Below are positions 1-5,444 of a DNA stretch of 7,802 nt, one piece after another; position 1 is the stretch's first letter; each line of letters begins with the position of its first letter. The notes under the pieces were generated by a model, which saw only the letters and a list, made by a program, of their open reading frames with translations, was not told the origin of the DNA and made no database searches. Source of the stretch: an uncultured Oscillospiraceae bacterium (GTDB taxonomy: Bacteria > Bacillota > Clostridia > Oscillospirales > Ruminococcaceae); contig CAJMEU010000135.1 in assembly GCA_905212515.1 (NCBI GenBank), positions 1 through 7,802 of the forward strand. The letters run 5' to 3'. The position numbers and the translations under genes are program-made.

Positions 1-100
1 GGGCCACAAAATCGGGGACGTCGCACCAGGGGTACAGCTTCACTTCCCGCATCAGGCCGTGGTTTGTGACGAATTCCCCCGCTTCCAAATATCGCTTCAT
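1..100 (-). CDS. rimM: Ribosome maturation factor RimM, N-terminal part (cut by window edge)
   Basis: RimM binds ribosomal protein uS19 and helps assemble the head of the 30S subunit. Only the first 33 codons are present. They begin MKRYLEAGEFV and continue through THG-like (NHGLMREVKLYPW) and CDVPDF segments, which match the start of the N-terminal beta-barrel domain of RimM, where 'G.I..thG..GE.K..p..d.p..f' is the usual pattern. The ATG at 100-98 is preceded by GGAGG at 106-110 with a 5-base gap. The gene starts 13 bases after the stop of the pentapeptide-repeat gene, so the two are probably co-transcribed. In most bacteria rimM sits between a KH-domain gene and trmD; here a different gene is directly upstream. 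The call rests on a short stretch, but the pattern is characteristic. Confidence 0.8.
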   Translation of the reverse strand, partial: MKRYLEAGEFVTNHGLMREVKLYPWCDVPDFVA

Positions 101-113
101 CGCTTCCTCCGTC

Positions 114-767
114 TCACTCAATGATAACGCCCAGCAGCCGTGCCAGCTCGCAGGCCTGCAGGGCCGTCACTTTGGCGCCCTTCAATTCGGGCCCGGCCAG
201 GGCGATGCCCTCGATCTCGCAGGCCGTCAGGTCCTGCCCGTTCAGGGACGTGCGCAGGAAATTGGCGCCGCGCAGGTCACATCCGGCGAAGGCAAAGGGC
301 CCCCGGTGCTTCACGTCGGCCACCTCGGCCGCCGTGAGGCGCGTGCGGCTGAACCGCACGTTTTTGAAGCTGCCCTCGCTGAACACGGCCCCGTCGGCCA
401 GGCAGTCCTCGAACAGCACGTCCTCAAACCCCGAGGCGGCCAAATTGGCGCCGGACAGCTTGCACCCGCGCAAAACGCAGCGGCGCAGCGTGCACGCCAT
501 GCCCCGCGCGCCGGAAAAATCGCACCCCTGGAACACGCAGTCCCGGAAGTACGCGCGCCCCAGCCGCGCGCCGGTAAAGCGGCAGGAGCGGAAAAGGCAG
601 CCGCGCGCCTCCAGCTTCTCCAGCTGCGCGCCGGCGGCCAGGCCGCCGGTGAAGGCATAGCCCTCCAGCGCCTCGCCGTCGGCCCCGGCCAGCGCCAGGG
701 CCTCCTCCAGCGGGATGGCCCGCTCCAGCTTGTCCTCCGGCCCCAGGGCCGGCGCCAACAGTTTCAT
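114..767 (-). CDS. Pentapeptide-repeat protein
   Basis: A protein of 217 residues built largely of degenerate pentapeptide repeats (pattern [A/S/C]-[D/N/x]-[L/F]-x-x). From about residue 45 to 200 segments such as CRFTGARL, CVFQGCDFSGA, CVLRGCKLSGANL, VLFEDCLADGAVF and CDLRGANF recur. Such repeats fold into a right-handed four-sided beta-helix. The end, ACELARLLGVIIE, is a hydrophobic C-terminal helix/cap often seen in this group. Family members include the DNA-mimic Qnr/MfpA proteins, but most have no known role and nothing here shows gyrase protection. Start: the frame opens with GTG (770-768) followed at once by ATG (767-765). GGGAGG at 775-780 lies 4 bases from the GTG and 7 from the ATG, so I prefer the ATG. 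The gene is unusually cysteine-rich for a cytoplasmic protein (about nine Cys), many at equivalent repeat positions. It lies directly upstream of rimM and directly downstream of a terminator-like hairpin. Confidence 0.85.
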   Translation of the reverse strand: MKLLAPALGPEDKLERAIPLEEALALAGADGEALEGYAFTGGLAAGAQLEKLEARGCLFRSCRFTGARLGRAYFRDCVFQGCDFSGARGMACTLRRCVLRGCKLSGANLAASGFEDVLFEDCLADGAVFSEGSFKNVRFSRTRLTAAEVADVKHRGPFAFAGCDLRGANFLRTSLNGQDLTACEIEGIALAGPELKGAKVTALQACELARLLGVIIE

Positions 768-774
768 CACGCCG

Positions 775-780
775 CCTCCC
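775..780 (-). promoter_or_regulatory. Ribosome binding site of pentapeptide-repeat gene
   Basis: GGGAGG on the minus strand. Its 7-base distance to the ATG at 767 against 4 bases to the GTG at 770 favours the ATG as start. It follows the T-rich tail of the upstream hairpin (781-791) with no gap, so no promoter can fit between the two. Confidence 0.6.
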
Positions 781-816
781 TCGCAAACAAATGCCGAGGG
801 CCAGCGGCTCTCGGCA
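781..816 (-). terminator. Probable intrinsic terminator or attenuator
   Basis: On the minus strand, TGCCGAG at 816-810 pairs with CTCGGCA at 798-792. The stem continues, after one A.C mismatch, with GCC/GGC and a 3-base loop. It is followed by TTTGTTTG. It would end transcripts of the small membrane-protein gene, whose stop is about 11 bases upstream. Because it runs straight into the ribosome binding site of the pentapeptide gene, it could instead act as a leaky terminator or attenuator for pentapeptide-rimM expression. The interrupted T-run and mismatch make it weaker than the other terminators here. Confidence 0.5.
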
Positions 817-826
817 GGTTCCCCGC

Positions 827-964
827 TCAGCGGATGCGGGGGCGGGCGTATTTTTTGTGCAGCACCAAGCCGATGGCGCTGAACACGATGGCTGTGATGG
901 ACACCGCGGCGCTCACCGCGCCCAGAACCAGCCCCACCACGCTGAAAATACCGCCTTTACGCAT
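827..964 (-). CDS. Small single-helix membrane protein (45 residues)
   Basis: A predicted peptide of 45 residues: a short basic start (MRKGG), one long hydrophobic stretch from about residue 6 to 35 (rich in Val, Ala, Ile, Gly and Ser) and a strongly basic tail (HKKYARPRIR). This looks like one transmembrane helix flanked by positive charge, or a helix-hinge-helix. I recognise no family. The ATG at 964 has AAAGGAG at 976-982 upstream, an 11-base gap that is somewhat long; an in-frame GTG at 973 is only 2 bases from that site and is less likely. The frame extends further upstream (to 1015), but that part covers the promoter -10 and lacks a better start. Own promoter (1004-1032) and terminator-like hairpin (781-816) support a real gene. 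Function unknown. Confidence 0.55.
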   Translation of the reverse strand: MRKGGIFSVVGLVLGAVSAAVSITAIVFSAIGLVLHKKYARPRIR

Positions 965-1003
965 AATGATCACGGCTCCTTTTCGGTGATTTGTCTCAAT
1001 GGC

Positions 1004-1032
1004 ATTATACCGCATTCCGCGGCCTCATGCAA
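1004..1032 (-). promoter_or_regulatory. Promoter of small membrane-protein gene
   Basis: On the minus strand TTGCAT (1032-1027), a 17-base spacer and a perfect TATAAT (1009-1004). The start of transcription would lie near 997, about 33 bases before the ATG at 964. It follows the ppa terminator directly, so this promoter begins a new transcript. The -35 matches consensus at only three positions. Confidence 0.6.
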
Positions 1033-1033
1033 C

Positions 1034-1068
1034 AAAAAAATCCGGCGTCCCCCGCGGCGGGGCGCCGG
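1034..1068 (-). terminator. Intrinsic terminator of ppa
   Basis: On the minus strand, CCGGCG (1068-1063) pairs with CGCCGG (1047-1042). CCCC pairs with GGGG inside it, with a single bulged A (1048) and a loop of about 6 bases. Seven T residues follow at 1034-1040. It starts about 11 bases after the ppa stop codon. A strong GC-rich hairpin with an uninterrupted T-tract. Confidence 0.9.
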
Positions 1069-1078
1069 CAGCCGCCGT

Positions 1079-1615
1079 TCAGCGGCAGAATTTTTCGATA
1101 TAGGCGTCCAGGCACTTGCGGATGATCTCCTTCGCCGCCTCGGGGCCCTGTTCCTCGTCCACCACGGTCTCCTTGCCCTCCAGGTTTTTGTACACGCTGA
1201 AGAAGTGGCGCATCGCGCTGAAGATATGGCTGGGCAGCTCGGCGATGGCGCGGTACTCGTTGTACATGGGGTCGTTGAAGGGGATGGCGATGATCTTCTC
1301 GTCCAGCTTGCCCTGGTCTCGCATGGTGATGACACCGATGGGATAGCAGCGCACCAGGCTGAGGGGCGAAATGGTCTCGCTGGACAGAACCAGCACGTCC
1401 AGCGGGTCGCCGTCGTCGGCATAGGTGCGGGGGATCAGCCCATAGTTGGCCGGGTAGTGGGTGGAGGTGTAGAGGATGCGGTCCAGGATGATGTGGCCCG
1501 TCTCCTTATCCAGCTCGTACTTTTTCTTCGAACCCTTCTCGATCTCGATCACCGCGATAAAGTCGTCCGGGTTGATGCGCGAGGGGCTGATGTCATGCCA
1601 AATGTTCGATGCCAT
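1079..1615 (-). CDS. ppa: Inorganic pyrophosphatase (family I, soluble)
   Basis: Hydrolyses pyrophosphate to two phosphates in the cytoplasm with Mg2+, pulling forward nucleic acid, protein and nucleotide-sugar synthesis. The 178-residue length is normal for a prokaryotic family I enzyme. Diagnostic motifs are visible: VIEIEKGSKKKYE near residues 22-34, HYPANYGLIP near 53-62, and the metal-binding signature DGDPLDV with Asp68, Asp70 and Asp73. There is a second acidic cluster with Asp100, Asp105 and Lys107, and Tyr141-Lys142 near the phosphate site. The ATG at 1615 is chosen over an upstream in-frame ATG at 1642 because GGGAGG at about 1625-1630 is well placed for it and the family starts near here. 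The gene is a single transcription unit with its own promoter (1673-1700) and terminator (1034-1068), though read-through from the pepT operon upstream is possible because no terminator separates them. Confidence 0.96.
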   Translation of the reverse strand: MASNIWHDISPSRINPDDFIAVIEIEKGSKKKYELDKETGHIILDRILYTSTHYPANYGLIPRTYADDGDPLDVLVLSSETISPLSLVRCYPIGVITMRDQGKLDEKIIAIPFNDPMYNEYRAIAELPSHIFSAMRHFFSVYKNLEGKETVVDEEQGPEAAKEIIRKCLDAYIEKFCR

Positions 1616-1650
1616 ACTGCTTTCCTCCCAGTTGTTTGTCATTTCACTCC

Positions 1651-1685
1651 ATTATGATCTTTGTACAAAATCATCATATCATAAT
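1651..1685. repeat. Nested inverted repeats at the ppa promoter
   Basis: ATTATGAT (1651-1658) and ATCATAAT (1678-1685) form a perfect 8-base inverted repeat. Between them lies TTTGTACAAA (1660-1669), a perfect 10-base palindrome centred on the expected start of transcription of ppa. The right arm overlaps the -10 element. The layout resembles an operator, but AT-rich DNA produces such repeats by chance and no regulator is known here. Confidence 0.4.
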
Positions 1686-1700
1686 TGTGCAATATGTCAA
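1673..1700 (-). promoter_or_regulatory. Promoter of ppa
   Basis: On the minus strand a perfect TTGACA (1700-1695), a 16-base spacer (1694-1679) and TATGAT (1678-1673), one base from consensus. Transcription would start near 1666, about 50 bases before the ppa ATG. The -35 overlaps the stop codon (1699-1697) of the upstream histidinol phosphatase gene. Expected to be a strong housekeeping promoter. Confidence 0.85.
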
Positions 1701-2509
1701 GGCATTTTCCCCTCGTCCCACAGCGGTTCCTCCACGAAGCGCCCCGCCCGCAGCACGGTCTGCCGGGTAAAGCCGGCCCCGCGCAGCAGCGCGCACGCCG
1801 GGCCAAACCAGTGGGCCAGGGCCGCCGCCTGGTGGGCGTCGGCGTTGAGGGTGACGCGGCCGCCGCGCCCGGCCAGATGCCGCAGCAAAAACAGCGCCGG
1901 GTAGGGCCGGGTGCGGTAGCCCCGGAACAGGCCGCCGGTGTTCAGCTCCACGATGGCGCCGGCGTCGATGCACACGTCCAGCGCCTCCAGCGCCAGGCGG
2001 CGGTAGGCGGGGGCGTCCTCGTCGAAAAAGCGGCCCGCCTCGTTGTTCTTGCACACCAGGTCAAAGTGGCCCACCACCTCGGGGCGCTGGCGCTGCACGC
2101 AGTCCATCACGTTCTCATAATAAGCCTTGATAAAAGCCTGCGCGCCGCCCATGCGGGCCAGTTCCTCCCCAAAGCGCGGCAGCGCGGCGTCCACCTGGCA
2201 CAGGCCGTCCGCCGCGCGCACATAGTGCACCGAGCCGATGACATAATCGTAAGCGGACCGGTCGGCCACCGGGGCTTATTCATCCTGCTCCACCCCCACG
2301 GCCACGTTGATGCGGCCCGCGTACTCCGCCTGCAGCGCCCGCAGCTCGGCCAGATAGGCGGCCTCATCCATGGGGATCTCCGGGTCCTTGTGGCTGGAAA
2401 AGCCCAGGTCGGTGAATCCCAGGGCCAAGGCGGCCTCGATCATCTCCCTGGCGGTGCTGCGGCCGTCGCAGAACTGGGTGTGGTTGTGGTTCGAGGAAAG
2501 GCCCTTCAC
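1697..2509 (-). pseudogene. hisJ: Histidinol phosphatase (PHP family) interrupted by an in-frame TAA
   Basis: Histidinol phosphatase of the PHP type removes phosphate from L-histidinol phosphate late in histidine synthesis. Reading 1697-2509 as one frame gives 270 codons, the usual length. The PHP metal ligands are all present: HNH at residues 8-10, His40 (SSHKD), Glu74 (GVEQD), His95 (GSVHY), His148 (GHFDL), and Asp224/His226 (NADAH). Codon 78 is TAA (2278-2276), between GVEQDE and APVADRSAYDYVIGSVHY, with the frame unchanged on both sides. So it is one base change, not a frameshift. The start is GTG at 2509, overlapping the pepT TGA (GTGA), with AAGGAGG upstream. The stop cuts off most of the active site. 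A restart at GTG 2269 has no good ribosome binding site. It may be a recent pseudogene, a sequencing error or, less likely, a read-through codon. Related PHP phosphatases act on other substrates, so histidinol phosphate is the likely substrate, not a proven one. Confidence 0.85.
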
Positions 2510-3741
2510 AGCTCCTCCTTTTTGGTATGGGCGTACAGGCCCACCAGGTTCACGATGGCCTGGGCGGCCTGGTCCATCTTCTCGGCGGTGATGCACTCAT
2601 AAGGGCCGTGGAAATTGAAGCCGCCGGTGCCCATGTTGGGGCAGGGCAGTCCCATGTAGGACAGGTTGCACCCGTCCGTGCCGCCGCGGATGGGCTCGGT
2701 GTAGGGCTCCACACCGGCCATGCGCCAGGCCCGGCGGGCGTTGTCGATCAGGTGCATGCAGGGCTCCACCAACTGGGCCATATTGTAGTAGCTGTCGGAC
2801 AGCTTCACCCGCACCTTGGCCGCCGGGTATTTCAGCTGCAGCGCCTCGGCGGCGCGCACAAGCAGGGCCTTGCGCTGGGCAAAGCGTTCGGCGTCGTGGT
2901 CGCGGATGATATACTGGGCCTGGGCCTGGGCGGCCGTGCCGTTCAATGCCTCCAGGAAGAAAAAGCCCTGGTAGCCCTCGGTGTGCTCGGGCCGCTCGTC
3001 CGCGGGCAGCATGGCGTCCAGCTCGGCCGCCAGGGACAGGGCGTTCACCAGGATGTCCTTGGCGCTGCCCGGGTGCACGGACACGCCGGTGACGGTCACC
3101 TGTGCCGCGGCCGCGTTGAAGTTCTCGTACTCGATGCCGCCCACGTCGCCGCCGTCCATGGTGTAGGCGTAGTCGGCGCCGAAGGCGTCCAGGCTGAAAT
3201 GGGCCGTGCCGCGGCCAATCTCCTCGTCCGGGGTGAAGGCCACGCACACTCTGCCGTGGGGCAGGCCCTCCGCCAGCAGCCGCTCGCAGGCCGTCAGGAT
3301 CTCGGCGATGCCGGCCTTGTCGTCCGCGCCCAGCAGGGTGCTGCCGTCGGCGGTGATCAGCGTCTGGCCCGCCAGGTCCTTCAGGAAGGGGTAGTCGGCC
3401 ACGGAAAGCACTGTGCCGTCCTTGGGCAGGCGCACGTCGCCGCCGTCATAGTTTTCGTGCAGGATGGGGGCCACGTTTTGGCCGCTGTAGGCGGGGGCGG
3501 TGTCCATGTGGGCCACAAAGCCGATGGCCGGCGCCTGCTCACAGCCCGGGGAGGCGCCGAAGCTGGCGTACACATAGCCCTGTTCGTCCGCCGTGCAGGT
3601 GTCCGCCCCCAGGGCCTCCAGCTCCTGTTTGAGGATGGCCGCCAGGTCTTTCTGCCGCTGTGTGGACGGGCTGGCGGCGCTGTCCTCGTCCGAGGTGGTC
3701 CACACCCGGGCGTACTGCAAAAAACGCTCATAGGCACGCAT
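2506..3741 (-). CDS. pepT: Peptidase T (tripeptide aminopeptidase, M20 family)
   Basis: A cytoplasmic two-zinc aminopeptidase that removes the N-terminal residue from tripeptides. The 411 residues match the family length. Zinc and catalytic residues are visible and fall at almost the numbers known from E. coli PepT: His78 and Asp80 in FVAHMDTAP, Asp140 in LLGADDKAG, Glu173-Glu174 in FTPDEEIGRG, Asp196 in YTMDGGDVGG, and His378 in GGFNFHGPYE. The IRGGTDGCNLSYMGLPCPN segment near the C-terminus is also typical. The M20 dimerisation domain lies between, about residues 205-320. The ATG at 3741 has GAGGAA about 9 bases upstream, and a consensus promoter lies at 3814-3842 with an untranslated leader of roughly 65 bases. 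The stop codon overlaps the GTG start of the histidinol phosphatase gene, so the two are an operon with coupled translation. No defect seen. Confidence 0.97.
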   Translation of the reverse strand: MRAYERFLQYARVWTTSDEDSAASPSTQRQKDLAAILKQELEALGADTCTADEQGYVYASFGASPGCEQAPAIGFVAHMDTAPAYSGQNVAPILHENYDGGDVRLPKDGTVLSVADYPFLKDLAGQTLITADGSTLLGADDKAGIAEILTACERLLAEGLPHGRVCVAFTPDEEIGRGTAHFSLDAFGADYAYTMDGGDVGGIEYENFNAAAAQVTVTGVSVHPGSAKDILVNALSLAAELDAMLPADERPEHTEGYQGFFFLEALNGTAAQAQAQYIIRDHDAERFAQRKALLVRAAEALQLKYPAAKVRVKLSDSYYNMAQLVEPCMHLIDNARRAWRMAGVEPYTEPIRGGTDGCNLSYMGLPCPNMGTGGFNFHGPYECITAEKMDQAAQAIVNLVGLYAHTKKEEL

Positions 3742-3763
3742 TGTAAAAATTCCTCATTTCTTC

Positions 3764-3792
3764 TTGTAAATTGGGGCGCATGCGGGTATCAT
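3764..3792 (+). promoter_or_regulatory. Candidate promoter of the lipoprotein gene
   Basis: On the plus strand TTGTAA (3764-3769), 17 bases, TATCAT (3787-3792). Four and five of six positions match consensus. Transcription would begin near 3799, leaving a leader of about 65 bases before the ATG at 3864. It lies inside the leader of pepT on the other strand, so the two transcripts would start towards and across each other's leader region. Weaker than the pepT promoter. Confidence 0.4.
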
Positions 3793-3813
3793 AACCTTAG
3801 AATCGTTGCACTT

Positions 3814-3842
3814 ATTATACCCTTGGACGCCCGGAGCGTCAA
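3814..3842 (-). promoter_or_regulatory. Promoter of pepT
   Basis: On the minus strand TTGACG (3842-3837), a 17-base spacer and a perfect TATAAT (3819-3814). Transcription would start near 3807. The spacer holds a small inverted repeat, GACGC (3826-3830) and GCGTC (3836-3840), part of which overlaps the -35. Confidence 0.85.
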
Positions 3843-3863
3843 CTGAAAGGATGTGCTTTTCCC

Positions 3864-4622
3864 ATGATGAAAACAACGCGCGTACTGCCGGCGTTGGCGG
3901 CGCTGATCACGGCGGCGGCCCTGCTGGCCGGCTGCGGGCAGGCCGGCGGTTCTTCCTCCTCCGCGGCCGCCCCGTCCTCCTCCGCCCCGGCGTCTTCCGT
4001 CTCCATCCCCACCTTGTCCCTCCCCTCCACGGAAACCCCCGGCGCCGCGCCCACCATGGACAACCTGTGGGAAAGCCTGACCGGGGGCCGGCTGTGGATC
4101 CCCGCGGACGAGGCCGATTGGGAGGACGACGGCTCCGGCTTTTCTAAACCCGTGTACGCCTTCGCCACCCGCGCCGACGGCACTTACACCCTCACCCAGT
4201 ACTCCGCCTACGGCAGCGGCAGCATCACCTGGGTGTTCGCCCGGGCCGAGCAGGCCGAGGACGGCGTCTATACCCTGCGCACCGAGCAGCTGGAGACCGA
4301 GGGCGGCAACACGGTGTTTTTTGATGGCTGCGGCCCCCTGTTCACCCTGGATTTCACCGGTGCGGACGCCGTGGCCATCACCCGCGACACGCCGCCGGTG
4401 CACCGCACCTTCATCGTGTCCGAGCTGCCCATGTACGAGATGGTGGGCGGTTACTACGAGGCCCGCCCCCTGGCCGAGGGCGAAGAGGGCCGCCTTTCCG
4501 AGGCGGACGAGTACGGCGAAGTGCATTTGAACGAGCGCGAATCGCTGCTGGCCGCGCACAGCGCGCCGGCCCGGGATTACAAGGCCGTCACCCAGGAGGA
4601 ACTGGACGCCCTGCTCCGGTAA
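3864..4622 (+). CDS. Secreted lipoprotein of unknown function
   Basis: A 252-residue protein with a lipoprotein signal peptide: basic start (MMKTTR), hydrophobic core to about residue 21, and lipobox LLAGC with Cys24 as the lipid-modified residue after cleavage. A flexible linker rich in Ser, Ala, Pro and Thr follows (about 26-65). It resembles the SSS/APSSS linkers found after the lipobox in many clostridial lipoproteins. The remaining 185 residues are acidic and rich in aromatic and beta-prone segments (for example TYTLTQYSAYGSGS and NTVFFDGCGPLFTLDF), suggesting a beta-rich domain outside the membrane. I recognise no family. The start is one of two adjacent ATGs (3864 or 3867); the nearest purine-rich site, AAAGGA at 3846-3851, is 12-15 bases away, which is long, so translation may be modest. 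No terminator separates it from tag, 58 bases downstream. Confidence 0.8.
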   Translation: MMKTTRVLPALAALITAAALLAGCGQAGGSSSSAAAPSSSAPASSVSIPTLSLPSTETPGAAPTMDNLWESLTGGRLWIPADEADWEDDGSGFSKPVYAFATRADGTYTLTQYSAYGSGSITWVFARAEQAEDGVYTLRTEQLETEGGNTVFFDGCGPLFTLDFTGADAVAITRDTPPVHRTFIVSELPMYEMVGGYYEARPLAEGEEGRLSEADEYGEVHLNERESLLAAHSAPARDYKAVTQEELDALLR

Positions 4623-4680
4623 GCCGGCATAGGAATAAGCCGCGCGGCGGCATATCGCAACAGGGCAAGGAAGGTGCAAA

Positions 4681-5253
4681 ATGCAGGAAAAAACCAGATG
4701 TGCCTGGGCAGGCGAGCTGCCCATTTATGTGGCGTATCACGATGACGAGTGGGGCCGCCCCGTCCACGACGACCAAAAGCTGTTTGAAATGCTGGTCCTG
4801 GAGGGGATGCAGGCGGGCCTCTCTTGGCTTACGGTGCTGAAAAAGCGGGAAGCCCTGCGGGCGGCCTTCGACGGGTTCGATCCGCACAAAGTGGCCCTTT
4901 ACACCGACGACAAGCTGCGCCGGCTGATGGCGGACGAAGGCATCATCCGCAACCGCCTGAAGATCGCCGCAGCCGTGACGAACGCCCAGGCCTTTTTGAA
5001 GGTGCAGCAGGCCTGCGGCAGCTTCGACGCCTTTTTGTGGCGCTACGTGGATCACACGCCCGTCGTCGGGCGTTGGCAGCGGCCCGAGGATGTGCCCGCT
5101 TTCACCCCGCTGTCCCAGCAGATCAGCCGGGATCTGAAAAAGCTGGGCTTCAAATTTGTAGGCCCGACCGTGGTTTACGCCTTCCTTCAGTCCACGGGCG
5201 TGGTCAATGACCATTTGGCGGACTGCTTTGTCCTGCGTGAAACGCAGCCCTAA
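4681..5253 (+). CDS. tag: DNA-3-methyladenine glycosylase I
   Basis: Excises 3-methyladenine from alkylated DNA, the first step of base excision repair. The 190 residues match the family length. Hallmarks are clear: CAWAG near the start with Cys7; YVAYHDDEWGRPVHDD with His20; LFEMLVLEGMQAGLSW with the active-site Glu41; GIIRNRLKI near residue 88; LGFKFVGPTVVYAFLQ; and VVNDHLADC with His178 and Cys182. Cys7, His20, His178 and Cys182 correspond to the zinc site of E. coli Tag (Cys4, His17, His175, Cys179). The ATG at 4681 has AAGGAAGG (4667-4674) 6 bases upstream. It may be transcribed with the lipoprotein gene in front of it; I see no separate strong promoter in the 58-base gap. A clear terminator follows at 5313-5340. 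Whether it is induced by alkylation damage cannot be read from the sequence. Confidence 0.97.
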   Translation: MQEKTRCAWAGELPIYVAYHDDEWGRPVHDDQKLFEMLVLEGMQAGLSWLTVLKKREALRAAFDGFDPHKVALYTDDKLRRLMADEGIIRNRLKIAAAVTNAQAFLKVQQACGSFDAFLWRYVDHTPVVGRWQRPEDVPAFTPLSQQISRDLKKLGFKFVGPTVVYAFLQSTGVVNDHLADCFVLRETQP

Positions 5254-5312
5254 GCCGCCTTGCGCCTGGGCGCATGGCCGGGGGCCGCGCTCGCTTTGGA
5301 ACAGCCTCAGGG

Positions 5313-5340
5313 GGGCCGCGTGCCGCGCGGCCCTTTTTTT
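5313..5340 (+). terminator. Intrinsic terminator of tag
   Basis: GGGCCGCG (5313-5320) pairs perfectly with CGCGGCCC (5326-5333) around a 5-base loop, followed by seven T residues (5334-5340). It separates tag from the capsule genes, so capE must have its own promoter. Confidence 0.93.
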
Positions 5341-5382
5341 CGTGTAAAAAAACGTGAAAGCCTTTCCCTCCTTGGCGAATTA

Positions 5383-5391
5383 TGGTATACT
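5383..5391 (+). promoter_or_regulatory. Candidate promoter of the capEFG operon
   Basis: TGGTATACT is an extended -10 (TGn plus TATACT, five of six to consensus). No good -35 lies at 16-18 bases, which an extended -10 can tolerate. An alternative is TTGGCG (5372-5377), 17 bases, TAAAGT (5395-5400), four of six at each box. Either way transcription starts near 5398-5407 and the leader of about 60 bases contains the hairpin at 5423-5444. Confidence 0.5.
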
Positions 5392-5422
5392 AAATAAAGT
5401 TATTGCCTAAGATACAATACTG

Positions 5423-5444
5423 TGCCCGCGCACGCGCGCGGGCA
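5423..5444 (+). promoter_or_regulatory. Leader hairpin before capE (possible attenuator)
   Basis: TGCCCGCGC (5423-5431) and GCGCGGGCA (5436-5444) form a perfect 9-base-pair stem with a 4-base loop. The short tail AATTTT (5444-5449) follows and the ribosome binding site begins at 5450. The stem is very stable, but four T residues are few for a full terminator. It could cause pausing or partial termination, or shape access to the ribosome binding site. Confidence 0.5.

Noticed and set aside
114..767. Calling the pentapeptide-repeat protein a quinolone-resistance Qnr protein
   Set aside because: The fold is shared but the repeat family is large. No Qnr-specific loop or close match could be recognised by eye, and the place next to rimM does not suggest resistance.
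66..989. 307-residue open frame on the plus strand over the pentapeptide gene
   Set aside because: The minus-strand frame shows true pentapeptide repeats with a ribosome binding site. The plus frame runs through gene ends and the terminator hairpin and has no recognisable content.
2266..2281. Programmed frameshift or two separate genes at the break in the histidinol phosphatase
   Set aside because: Both halves are in the same frame, so no shift is involved. Splitting into two genes would divide a single catalytic barrel, and the second half lacks a good ribosome binding site.
2527..3846. 439-residue open frame on the plus strand over pepT
   Set aside because: Antisense shadow of pepT, which has all its catalytic residues on the other strand; the translation is Gly/Val/His-rich without motifs.
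4639..4648. GCCGCGCGGC palindrome between the lipoprotein gene and tag as a terminator
   Set aside because: It leaves almost no loop and is not followed by a T-run, so it is more likely a chance palindrome in GC-rich DNA.
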